Positions 33,920 through 41,495 of a stretch of DNA of 64,000 nt are shown here, in pieces. The notes under the pieces were generated by a model. It did not search any database and was not told the DNA's origin. It was given only the letters and a program-made list of their open reading frames with translations. How positions within the stretch are numbered: position 1 is the stretch's first letter; every line of letters starts with the position of its first letter. A program made the position numbers and the translations under genes. Source of the DNA: Spirochaetales bacterium (GTDB taxonomy: Bacteria; Spirochaetota; Spirochaetia; Treponematales; Treponemataceae); NCBI GenBank assembly GCA_003252395.1, contig QKEL01000014.1, positions 248,001 through 312,000 of the forward strand, in the 5' to 3' direction.

Positions 33920-34798
33920 TTAAGGAACCGCGACCAGGTTTACCGTGTTCGTGGAATAGTCGTATGACCAGCGGTACGTGTTCCCGTCTTTCGGATTCGC
34001 GACGGAAACGGAAGCACTGTGGTTGGGCTTATTTCCCTCGCCGTTCCAGAAGTCGGAGGGCGTTACCATCATGCGGATCTGGATCTCGATGGTATTTGAG
34101 GTAAGCTCCACGGGGGCGGCAAAGGCGCGGGTACCGTTGAGCGCGGTCTTATTGGGCGTAGTGTCTCCCCAGGCGTTACCGGGAAGCCAATCGGAGAGGA
34201 AATAAACCTGGCTATCGGCCGCCACGCTCGCGTCGATGGTAACCCCGGTAACGTTCTTCATTTCAACGCCGGTGATGAATACGGAGGTCGTCTCCTGGCT
34301 TGCGGGGATGGCATCCACCACGGACCAGGCGATTGCGTCGCCCGCGCCTACCTTTCCGTAGATGATTTTCGGAACGTTGGAGCCGGTGAAGGGATTAGTT
34401 ACCTTGGCATTGCCGTCGGCATCGGTGTAGGCTTTCATGCCGAACCGGTTCGCGTTTACCCAACCGTCCTCGTTCACCTTTCCGAGAAACTCGAGCGTTG
34501 CCTCAGAAGTTACCTGATTGACCTCAAAGGTCGCCACCCCGTCGGGACCGACCGTGGCGATCGCTCCGGGCGCTATCTTTGAGGTATCCCCAAGGCCATG
34601 TACCCAGTTGGAAGTGCCGTCGGCGCCAAGAATCCAGTTACCGGATATCACCATGGTCTGGCCGATGAGATTATCGAGACCGTCGACGACGACCTTATCC
34701 ACCAACATTACGTCGGCATTATGCATGGCCGACGTGGAGCAGCCGGAGATTCCAAAAAGGAGGCCTACGGCGCCAAGAATTGCAAGAATCTTTTTCAT
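33920..34798 (-). CDS. Lipoprotein of the starch locus, possible glycan binder
   Basis: 292 residues. Signal peptide with lipobox GISGC at about residue 20. I do not recognise a family. The mature protein is beta-rich with exposed-looking tryptophans in repeated settings (GNWILGADGTSNWVHGL, EDGWVNANRF, SDWLPGNAWGDT, SDFWNGEG, NTYRWSYDYS), the kind of surface that stacks on sugar rings. Position matters: it lies 14 bases after the CBM48-porin gene and ahead of three glucan hydrolases, as the SusE/SusF-type starch-binding lipoproteins lie in Bacteroides loci. A starch-binding role is inference only. Confidence 0.7.
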   Translation of the reverse strand: MKKILAILGAVGLLFGISGCSTSAMHNADVMLVDKVVVDGLDNLIGQTMVISGNWILGADGTSNWVHGLGDTSKIAPGAIATVGPDGVATFEVNQVTSEATLEFLGKVNEDGWVNANRFGMKAYTDADGNAKVTNPFTGSNVPKIIYGKVGAGDAIAWSVVDAIPASQETTSVFITGVEMKNVTGVTIDASVAADSQVYFLSDWLPGNAWGDTTPNKTALNGTRAFAAPVELTSNTIEIQIRMMVTPSDFWNGEGNKPNHSASVSVANPKDGNTYRWSYDYSTNTVNLVAVP

Positions 34799-34812
34799 AT
34801 TCTACTCCTACC

Positions 34813-36762
34813 TTAGAAGTCCCAGAGCATACCGACGCGGATCTGCGCCTTTCCGGCGTAGTCGTCGATATCGCGATCCGGGCGATACTCGCTGTATTGG
34901 ATATTGTCCTTCCAGTCCTCATAGGGATCCATGTTATAGACGAAGGCGCCATAAATCTTTCCGTCCTTAAGCGCGGAAACCTTATAGTCCGCTCCAAGAA
35001 GGAAGGCAATCAGTTCATTGGAATCCTTGTCGGCGTCGGTCGCGTCGCCAAGCAAAGTCCTCAGGCCGAAACCAACGTCAATCCCGATCCCGGGCTTCGT
35101 GTTAATGGTGGAAATGAGGGTATTAAAGAGTTTCACCTCGCCGGATTTTTGGATGCCGTAGTTCAGCTCTATGGAGGGGATCATTTCCGACACTTCGCTC
35201 ATGGTGTACTTAGCCCCTGCCTCCTTGAAGACGAAGGCGTCGGCGTTATCGGCGGGCTCCATATCGTAATTGGCTTTTCCAAACAGGCTGAGCGTCATCT
35301 TCTGGGCGGCCAGCTTATCAAAATCAAGGTCGGTGTAAAGCTTGAGATCGTAATTGTTCACGTCGGCAAGCTTATACTCCCAGGTGGTGTTAAGCTTGGC
35401 GTCAATTCCGACCTTGGCCCCCGATACGGCGTTAACCCAAGGATTGAACGCGACGAAAGCGTCGCCGGCGTTATTTTTTACGTCGTCATCGTCACCGTAC
35501 ATCAGGTACGCGTTCGGGCCGAAATCTCCGACCTTGGCCGTAATACCGAACAGATCGTTCGAATAGGTAGCGTTTACCTGGTAAGCTAAGCCGTCCTCAA
35601 CCTTCGTTTTGGACACGGGAACGCTCACCTGGGCACGCACGTCAGCGCCCGCGGCTTGAACCATGGCTCCCGCGATCAGGTTTCCGGTGTAATCGTCGAA
35701 GAACTCGGAAGCCGCGTCCTGGTTAGAGGCAAGGGACTTCACGTCCCACTGAACTTCGGCGGTATAGGTATCGGCATACGAGACCTTAAGCCAATCGCGC
35801 ATGGCCATGACACCGAGGCTGGTATTCGGAACGATCGCCGCGTCTACCTTCACGTCACCGAACTGCTGAAGAGCGGAACCGTTGGAGTACTGGGCGTAAC
35901 CGGAATTGGAGTCGTTATCCTTCACCGTTTTCCAGATTATGGACGTTCTCACGCTCGGTTTGGCCCAACCGTAGGCGGTTTCAAAGTTCACGTACGGGGT
36001 GTTCAAACCGGCCTTGAAATGGCCGAGCTTGGGCTGCGCGTCGCCCTGCATGTAGAAAAAGGGATTGAAGGCGAGACCGGTGGCAACCTCGTTTACGCCC
36101 TGCGATACGCCAGGAGCCTCAACGCCGTCGTTTGTCACCTTATAAAGATTCTTGGTCGCGTCGAATGCCTGAATCTCTATATACGTGGGCATATTGGGGA
36201 GGACGTCTCCAGAAATCTTCCAATAGGACTTCGCGCGAAACTGGACGCTATCGGTTTCGAAGCCCTTTTTGGCCGAATCCACGACGCTACGGGTAAGGAA
36301 ATTCGAGGCCAGGTTCACCTGCGTAAACGAGCCGAACTTGAGTCCGGAGGCGGCAAGTTTCGAGAGCGCTTCGGCATCGCCTGAAGCCTTGGCTTTCTCG
36401 ATAGCGACAAGCTTGGCGACTTCAACGAGTCCGTTGTTTCCGCCAAAGCCATCATCAACCTTATCCGGTGCCTTGAAATCGAAGGTCCAATTGCCGTCGG
36501 ATATGAATTTGTACTTGAGTACGGAATCTGCAGGGAAAACCTTCTTGTATTCCCAACCCTTTTCAACCTTGGTCATGGGTTCAGCCGCATTCTGCCAATC
36601 GGTCCACGAACCGGCGACCGTAACATCGCTCGCCTTCGGGTTTCCGTAGAAGAACGTAACTTCAGCGGTACCGTCACCGAGATCTTTTACTGATACTTCG
36701 GCCATTACCACGGATCCGAGTACCAGTAGAGCTGCGATGAATGCTAAGAGCTTTTTCATCAT
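34813..36762 (-). CDS. Outer-membrane barrel with N-terminal glycogen-binding (CBM48-like) domain
   Basis: 649 residues. Signal peptide ends LGSVVMA. Residues 20-115 form a CBM48/AMPK-type glycogen-binding domain: AEVTFFYGNPKASDVTVAGS, WTDWQNAAEPM, WEYKKVFPADSVLKYKFISD, NWTFDFKAPDKVDDGFGGNN, with the paired Trp and Lys of that family. A helical spacer follows, then about 490 residues of alternating amphipathic strands ending in a terminal Phe (AQIRVGMLWDF), typical of outer-membrane porins. It would act as maltodextrin porin and glucan catcher, replacing maltoporin or SusC. AGGAGG precedes a double ATG (36757-36762). First gene of the starch locus, with three operators over its promoter. Confidence 0.82.
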   Translation of the reverse strand: MMKKLLAFIAALLVLGSVVMAEVSVKDLGDGTAEVTFFYGNPKASDVTVAGSWTDWQNAAEPMTKVEKGWEYKKVFPADSVLKYKFISDGNWTFDFKAPDKVDDGFGGNNGLVEVAKLVAIEKAKASGDAEALSKLAASGLKFGSFTQVNLASNFLTRSVVDSAKKGFETDSVQFRAKSYWKISGDVLPNMPTYIEIQAFDATKNLYKVTNDGVEAPGVSQGVNEVATGLAFNPFFYMQGDAQPKLGHFKAGLNTPYVNFETAYGWAKPSVRTSIIWKTVKDNDSNSGYAQYSNGSALQQFGDVKVDAAIVPNTSLGVMAMRDWLKVSYADTYTAEVQWDVKSLASNQDAASEFFDDYTGNLIAGAMVQAAGADVRAQVSVPVSKTKVEDGLAYQVNATYSNDLFGITAKVGDFGPNAYLMYGDDDDVKNNAGDAFVAFNPWVNAVSGAKVGIDAKLNTTWEYKLADVNNYDLKLYTDLDFDKLAAQKMTLSLFGKANYDMEPADNADAFVFKEAGAKYTMSEVSEMIPSIELNYGIQKSGEVKLFNTLISTINTKPGIGIDVGFGLRTLLGDATDADKDSNELIAFLLGADYKVSALKDGKIYGAFVYNMDPYEDWKDNIQYSEYRPDRDIDDYAGKAQIRVGMLWDF

Positions 36763-36782
36763 TTCTCCTCCTAAGACTTTAC

Positions 36783-36840
36783 AAACCGGTTTACTAAACC
36801 GATTTATGGGAATGGTAAACCCGTTTACCCGATCTGTAAA
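36783..36840 (-). promoter_or_regulatory. Porin promoter with three starch operators
   Basis: AAACCGGTTT (36783-36792), TAAACCGATTTA (36795-36806, one base off) and GGTAAAC-CC-GTTTACC (36814-36829). A minus-strand TTTACA (36835-36840), 17-base spacer, TACCAT (36812-36817) promoter is overlapped by the third site, and the first two lie in the leader. Confidence 0.65.
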
Positions 36841-36865
36841 GGAAAATGTTTTACCTACGGAGCTA

Positions 36866-36911
36866 TTTACGCTCCTTTACGCCAAGGTGTGGCGTAAAAC
36901 CTCTTTTACGC
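36866..36911. repeat. Four TTTACGC sites upstream of the porin
   Basis: TTTACGC at 36866-36872, 36876-36882 and 36905-36911, and inverted at 36892-36898. The second and inverted copies make a palindrome TTTACGCC-N7-GGCGTAAA. About 70-110 bases ahead of the porin ATG, a position suited to an activator. Confidence 0.55.
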
Positions 36912-37049
36912 ATACTTTTTATGGCTGTTTTACAGAGAAAACGTTTCTCTTTTTTAACCTTTTTCCTGTTTCGGAGGAAAGTCACCATGCGCCGCTTATT
37001 CTTTCGCGATTTTCATTACTAATTACGCCAGTGAGCGTGCCGTCGGGGC

Positions 37050-37085
37050 AAAAAAAACCCGGAGCCAGGTGAAGGCTTCCGGGAA
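37050..37085 (-). terminator. Terminator of the pst operon
   Basis: Minus-strand CCCGGAAGCC / GGCTCCGGG stem (one bulged A, 7-base loop) and eight T, about 100 bases after the pstA stop. Shows that pstB is not the next gene of this transcript. Confidence 0.88.
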
Positions 37086-37186
37086 TACCAATCGCGCACG
37101 CGTTCCGAGTTCGCCGCTGCAAGATATTTCTGGGCGGGGGCTCCGCCCTTCCGTCGCGGCGAGCCGTGGGCCGTTCTGCCTCGGCC

Positions 37187-38773
37187 TTACGCCCGCGCCA
37201 TCCTGCCCATGCGGGTGATGAGGAAGCGCGCGGCGGTGTTTATGCCGAGGATAAAGAACACGAGGACGGCGCCCGAGGCGAAGGCCTTGTCGCTCGAGAT
37301 GCCTTCGGCGACGATGAGGTAGATGTGGACGGCCAGGGTCCGGGTGGAATCGAAGAGGCCGGAGGTGAGCTTGTAGTTCGAGCCCATGGTATACAGGAGC
37401 GCTGCCGTTTCACCGAGGGCGCGGCCCACCGCGAGGATTATTCCCGAGGCGATCGCCGGGAAGGCCGCGGGCAGCACGACCTTGAAGACGGTTTGGACCT
37501 TGGTGGCGCCCAGGGCGAGGCTTCCTTCCTGCAGGCTGCGGGGCACCGACTTGAGCGCTTCCTCGGCGGTTCGGACGACGGTTGGCAGGATCATGAGGGT
37601 GATGGTGAGGGAGCCGGACAGGAGCGATATGCCCCAACGGAAGCCCTGGACGAACACGAGCATGCCGAAAAGGCCGAATATGATCGAGGGAACGCCGGCG
37701 AGGGTTTCGGTACCGAGCCGGATGATTCTCACGAGCCGGCCCTCCTTCGCGTATTCCACGAGGTAGATCGCGGCGAAGATTCCCGGCGGCACGGAGAAAA
37801 GCAGGGTAAGGAATATCATGGCGAAGGTATTGAGGATGATCGTTGAAATGCCGCCGATCTTGCCCGAGTCTACCGGGGCCTCGAGGAGGAAGGAAAGGCT
37901 GAGGTTTCGGCCCGATTCCTGCCGGGCGAGCTTCACGAAGGAAAGGCCCGCGCCGCGTACCCGATTCGCCTCGGCTAGGCCGGCGGCGCCGGGGGTTTCC
38001 GCGAGGGCGCGATAGTAGTCTTCCATCGTGGCGGTCTTGATCGCGTTCGCCGGGGCGCTTCCGCCTTCGGCCTTTTTGGCCAGATCGGAGAGCGCGTTTC
38101 CCGCGGGGGGAAGGACGATCGCGACCGGAAGGTCGTAACCGTTGAGCTCTTTCCAGTTCGTTATTTCCCCGCGATAGAGCCGCTCGACGGCGCTTTCGTC
38201 GATGGTGCCGATCCTCATGTTGTCCTTGAGGGCTGTCACCGAGGGATTCACGGCGAGGGCCACGGGCCGAACGCGCATCGCGCGCAGGCCATGGCGGGCC
38301 GGGCCGGGAAGGGAGGCGTATTCGTCGGCGGTAAGGATCGCGATAGAGCCTGACTGGGAGCGCGCCGCGAGGGCGGTCGCCTCGGCGTTCCCCGGGAATT
38401 CCGTGAGGGCGCCCGGTTCGTCGAGGTCGAGGGCCTTTTCGTAGGTAAGGCTCGCGAGGTCGGACACGTAGGGATAGAGGTCGAGATCCTGCTCGTCCAC
38501 CCGTTTCCAGGTAGTGTACTCGTCGGCGAAACAGTTCCGCAGCTCGTCGAAGGGCAGTTCGGCCCGCTTAACCCGGTCGTTCACCAGCACGACAAGCCCG
38601 TCCAGGGAATCGGCCCGGTAGGAGGCGACCGCGTACTCATGGCGGTTGCTGTAGAAAAAGCCGTTCCACAGTATGTACCCGAGGATCAAAAAGAGGGCGA
38701 CGATGGTAAAGGCCGCCGAGAACCGCACGAAGCCGACGGAGAGCCGTTCGGCGAGGGTGATTTTCCGTTTCAT
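37187..38773 (-). CDS. pstA: Phosphate ABC permease PstA with inserted PstS-like domain
   Basis: 528 residues, against about 290 for ordinary PstA. One helix (about 18-40) is followed by a 240-residue extracytoplasmic insert, then the standard five-helix core with the EAA loop (SLQEGSLALGATKVQTVFKV). The insert carries PstS-like sequence: VRPVALAVNPS ... YRGEITNWKELNGYDLPVAI lines up with the PstS encoded two genes upstream (DSIAVVVNKD ... YSGKIVNWNEVGGPSEPITV). So the permease carries its own binding-protein-like lobe on the periplasmic side. Takes phosphate from PstS with PstC. ATG overlaps the pstC stop by four bases. Last gene before a strong terminator. Confidence 0.92.
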   Translation of the reverse strand: MKRKITLAERLSVGFVRFSAAFTIVALFLILGYILWNGFFYSNRHEYAVASYRADSLDGLVVLVNDRVKRAELPFDELRNCFADEYTTWKRVDEQDLDLYPYVSDLASLTYEKALDLDEPGALTEFPGNAEATALAARSQSGSIAILTADEYASLPGPARHGLRAMRVRPVALAVNPSVTALKDNMRIGTIDESAVERLYRGEITNWKELNGYDLPVAIVLPPAGNALSDLAKKAEGGSAPANAIKTATMEDYYRALAETPGAAGLAEANRVRGAGLSFVKLARQESGRNLSLSFLLEAPVDSGKIGGISTIILNTFAMIFLTLLFSVPPGIFAAIYLVEYAKEGRLVRIIRLGTETLAGVPSIIFGLFGMLVFVQGFRWGISLLSGSLTITLMILPTVVRTAEEALKSVPRSLQEGSLALGATKVQTVFKVVLPAAFPAIASGIILAVGRALGETAALLYTMGSNYKLTSGLFDSTRTLAVHIYLIVAEGISSDKAFASGAVLVFFILGINTAARFLITRMGRMARA

Positions 38774-39651
38774 TTGGCTTCCGCCTTTACCGCCGACTTA
38801 AGGGCGAGCTGTATGAATATATTGAGGCCGAGGATGAAGGCAAAAAGCACGATTGCCGTGCTGAAAAGGGCGGTCAGGTGGTCGCCCTCGGCGTAGGACA
38901 TGTCGGTGATGATGTTCATGGTGAGGGTCCGAACCATCGAAAGCGGGCCGGTCGGCATGATGGGGGCGTTGCCCGCCACGAGGAGGACCGCCATGGTTTC
39001 GCCCAGGGCGCGGCCCATGCCGAGCACCACGCCGGTGATGATGCCCGAGCGCGCCGCGGGAAAGAGCACGCCCGCGATGGTTTGCCACTGGGTGGCCCCA
39101 AGGGCGAAGGAGCCTTCCCGAAGTTCCCGGGGCACGGAGCGCACGGAGACCTCGGTCATGTTGATGATGGTCGGCAGCGTCATGATGGCGAGGATTATGG
39201 AGGCGGAGAGGACCGAGTAGCCGTTGCCGCCGAAGAGGGTGCGCACGATGGGCACCACGAAGGCGATGCCGAAAAGGCCGTAAATGACCGAGGGAATGCC
39301 CGCGAGCAGCTCGACGGCCGCGCGGAGGAAACCGCCGGTCTTGCGGCCCGCCATTTCGGATAGGAAGACCCCGGTGGAAATGCCGATGGGAACGGCGATC
39401 GCGAGGGAGAGAAAGGTCACGAATAGGGCGCCGACGATGAAGGAAAGGATGCCGTACCCGGGGTCGCCCGCGCGCGAGGGGTTCCAGTCCGAGGAGAACA
39501 GGAAGTCTATCGGCGAGACCTTGGCAAAGAGCGGAAGCCCGCGCTGGAAAATGAAAAAAGTCATCAGGATAACGCTGGTTATCGAGACGAGAGCCGATAT
39601 GAGAAAGAGCCGTTCCAGGCCGGATTCGAGCATACGCGTCGATTTCTTCAC
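38770..39651 (-). CDS. pstC: Phosphate ABC permease PstC
   Basis: 293 residues, normal length, six helices with a short first periplasmic loop (FLFSSDWNPSRAGDPGYGIL, typical of PstC). EAA loop ELREGSFALGATQWQTIAGV and the conserved GMGRALGETMAVLLVAGN segment. Pairs with PstA to import phosphate. Starts 150 bases after pstS, beyond a hairpin, so it is probably made in smaller amounts than the binding protein. Confidence 0.96.
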   Translation of the reverse strand: MKKSTRMLESGLERLFLISALVSITSVILMTFFIFQRGLPLFAKVSPIDFLFSSDWNPSRAGDPGYGILSFIVGALFVTFLSLAIAVPIGISTGVFLSEMAGRKTGGFLRAAVELLAGIPSVIYGLFGIAFVVPIVRTLFGGNGYSVLSASIILAIMTLPTIINMTEVSVRSVPRELREGSFALGATQWQTIAGVLFPAARSGIITGVVLGMGRALGETMAVLLVAGNAPIMPTGPLSMVRTLTMNIITDMSYAEGDHLTALFSTAIVLFAFILGLNIFIQLALKSAVKAEAK

Positions 39652-39681
39652 CGATGCACTCCTCGCTATTCGCGCGAAATC

Positions 39682-39712
39682 GGCGCCCGGCGGGTTTCCA
39701 TCCCCGGGCGCC
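39682..39712 (-). repeat. Hairpin between pstS and pstC
   Basis: GGCGCCCGG (39682-39690) and CCGGGCGCC (39704-39712), perfect 9-pair stem with a 13-base loop. No T run follows on the minus strand, so most likely it guards the pstS mRNA end and limits readthrough to pstC. Confidence 0.6.
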
Positions 39713-39800
39713 GTTTACTGCCTTTTTTTCGCCGCAGTGAAGCGATGTTTGCCGGCGGCTTGGCCGACCGCCGCTACCGCGCGGCCGGCCTTAACCGGGC

Positions 39801-40652
39801 TTACTTCAGGGGAACGAAGCCCGCTTCCTTCACGATAACCGCGCCCCGGGGTGAGAGGAGGTAGTCGATAAAGGCTTTTTCCACGGAACCTTCAGGGGCG
39901 GCGCCGAAGGTGGCGACGTAGAGGTTGCGGGAGATGGGGTAGGAGTGGTCCTTGGTGGTCGCCACCGAGGGCAGCACGCCATTAATGGAGAGCGCCTTTC
40001 CGCCGGCCTTGGTGATTTCCTCGACGAACCCGAGACCCACATAGCCGATGGCTCCGGGAGTGGTCGCCACTTTCGCCGCGACTTCGCCGTTTTCCTTGGA
40101 CACGATGGCGTTCTTGGTGTATTCAAGCTTGGCGGGATCGAGCACGAGTTCCTTGAAGGAACCGAAGGTGCCGGAGGTCTCGTCGCGATTCACTACGGTA
40201 ATCGGCTCGCTCGGGCCGCCGACTTCGTTCCAATTCACGATCTTGCCGGAGTAGATGCCGGCGAGCTGGTCCTTGGTAAGGTTCGCGACGGGGATGTCCT
40301 TGTTCACCACGACGGCGATCGAGTCGAGGGCGATGACCACGGGCACGGCGCCGCCGTCGAGCTCGGAGGCTTTCAGGTCGCGGGAGGAACCGGCGAGGGT
40401 AATGGTCTTGGCGAGAAGCTGCTTAAGGCCGGTAGAGGAACCGAGCCCCTCATAGGAGATTTTCACGTTGGGGTTGGCCTTCACGAACTGCTCGATCGCG
40501 GCGTTGGCGATGGGCTGAACGGTGGTGGAGCCGCCGAAGGTGTAGGTGCCGGAAAGGGCGGATTTCGAGGCGGCGGGGGTATCTTTCGCCCCGCCGGCGA
40601 AAACGAGGGCGCCGGCTGCCAGCGCGGCGATAATGGCGATGTTCTTCTTCAT
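39801..40652 (-). CDS. pstS: Phosphate-binding protein PstS
   Basis: 283 residues. Signal peptide ending LVFAGGAKD, without a lipobox Cys. Phosphate-contacting motifs of the family are visible: GTYTFGGSTTVQPIANAAIE near the N-terminus, GLGSSTGLKQL, AGSSRDLKASE, and NRDETSGTFGSF (the RDxxSGT motif). Periplasmic; feeds PstC-PstA. GGAGG precedes the ATG. Upstream 11-base repeats resemble a Pho box and face the divergent phoBR genes. Confidence 0.97.
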   Translation of the reverse strand: MKKNIAIIAALAAGALVFAGGAKDTPAASKSALSGTYTFGGSTTVQPIANAAIEQFVKANPNVKISYEGLGSSTGLKQLLAKTITLAGSSRDLKASELDGGAVPVVIALDSIAVVVNKDIPVANLTKDQLAGIYSGKIVNWNEVGGPSEPITVVNRDETSGTFGSFKELVLDPAKLEYTKNAIVSKENGEVAAKVATTPGAIGYVGLGFVEEITKAGGKALSINGVLPSVATTKDHSYPISRNLYVATFGAAPEGSVEKAFIDYLLSPRGAVIVKEAGFVPLK

Positions 40653-40718
40653 AGTCAGGATTCCTCCAGAAGTTTTGTTGTACCCAACGTACTTCCCCGG
40701 CGTGAGATTACTATCATC

Positions 40719-40740
40719 TTTGTGTTAATATTTGATTAAT
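40719..40740 (-). promoter_or_regulatory. Candidate Pho box upstream of pstS
   Basis: On the minus strand TTAATC-N5-TTAACA-N5, two 11-base repeats of a TTAA(T/C)(A/C) half-site, the layout bound by PhoB/PhoP-type regulators. Lies about 65 bases ahead of pstS and beside the divergent phoB promoter. Confidence 0.5.
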
Positions 40741-40754
40741 CGGAGCGGTTTTAA

Positions 40755-40783
40755 AAGACAATTCCGCCCGCATGGGGTATTTT
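40755..40783 (+). promoter_or_regulatory. phoB promoter (leaderless type)
   Basis: AAGACA (40755-40760), 17-base spacer, TATTTT (40778-40783), then 6 bases to the ATG at 40790. Predicted first base is the A of the ATG. Confidence 0.55.
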
Positions 40784-40789
40784 TGGGCC

Positions 40790-41485
40790 ATGAGCAACGA
40801 GAAAATCCTGACCGTAGACGACGAGCAGCCCATTCAGGAGCTGCTCAGGTACAACCTCGAAAAAGAGGGATTCCGGGTAATCGCCGCCGGGAACGGCGAG
40901 GACGCGGTACGCCTGGCGCGAAACGAATCGCCGGAACTCATCCTCCTTGACCTCATGCTCCCGGGGATGAGCGGCCTGGACGTGTGCAGAAAGCTGAAAG
41001 AAAACGCGGCCACCGCGGACATTCCCGTAATAATGGTGACCGCCAAGACGGAAGATTCCGACGTGGTGCTCGGCCTCGAGCTCGGCGCGGACGACTACGT
41101 GACCAAGCCCTTCTCCCCCAAGGTCGTGCTCGCCCGGGTACGCACCGTGCTCAGGAGGAGGAACCGCAAGCCCGTGGAAACCGAGGGCGAGCGCGTGGAG
41201 ATTCACGGCATCGCCATAGACCCCGTTCGCCACGAAATCAGTTCCGACGGCGGGAGCCTGGCCCTGTCGGTCACGGAGTTCCAGATTCTGGAGCATCTCG
41301 CCCGGAACCCGGGCCGCGTCTTTTCCCGGACGCAGATCATCAGCGCGGTAAAGGGCTCTTCCTATCCCGTGACGGAACGTTCCATAGACGTGCAGATTCT
41401 CAGCATTCGCAAGAAGCTCGGGAACAAGGCGGAGCTCGTGGAGACCGTGCGCGGGATCGGCTACCGGATGAAGGATTCGGAATGA
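40790..41485 (+). CDS. phoB: Phosphate response regulator PhoB (OmpR family)
   Basis: 231 residues from ATG 40790; an in-frame ATG at 40772 would lie inside the promoter. Receiver domain MSNEKILTVDDEQ with phospho-acceptor Asp54 (LILLDLMLPG) and Lys in DDYVTKPFSP, then an OmpR-type winged helix (LSVTEFQILEHLARNPGRVF ... TVRGIGYRMK). Activates phosphate-starvation genes, here most likely pstS next door. Followed 10 bases later by the kinase gene. Confidence 0.94.
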   Translation: MSNEKILTVDDEQPIQELLRYNLEKEGFRVIAAGNGEDAVRLARNESPELILLDLMLPGMSGLDVCRKLKENAATADIPVIMVTAKTEDSDVVLGLELGADDYVTKPFSPKVVLARVRTVLRRRNRKPVETEGERVEIHGIAIDPVRHEISSDGGSLALSVTEFQILEHLARNPGRVFSRTQIISAVKGSSYPVTERSIDVQILSIRKKLGNKAELVETVRGIGYRMKDSE

Positions 41486-41495
41486 GGCGCGGCGC

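Larger units (their letters stand above)
36763..37186 (-). other. 424-base regulatory gap between pstA and the porin gene
   Basis: No gene supported. From the porin end it holds a promoter with operators (36783-36840), a cluster of TTTACGC sites (36866-36911), a GAGAAAACGTTTCTC near-palindrome (36935-36949) with an AAACGTTT core, and the pstA terminator (37050-37085). A small plus-strand open frame here has no ribosome site and is not called. Confidence 0.65.

Noticed and set aside
36737..37072. Plus-strand open frame of 111 codons in the pstA-porin gap
   Set aside because: It runs through operators and a terminator, has no ribosome site and no family resemblance.
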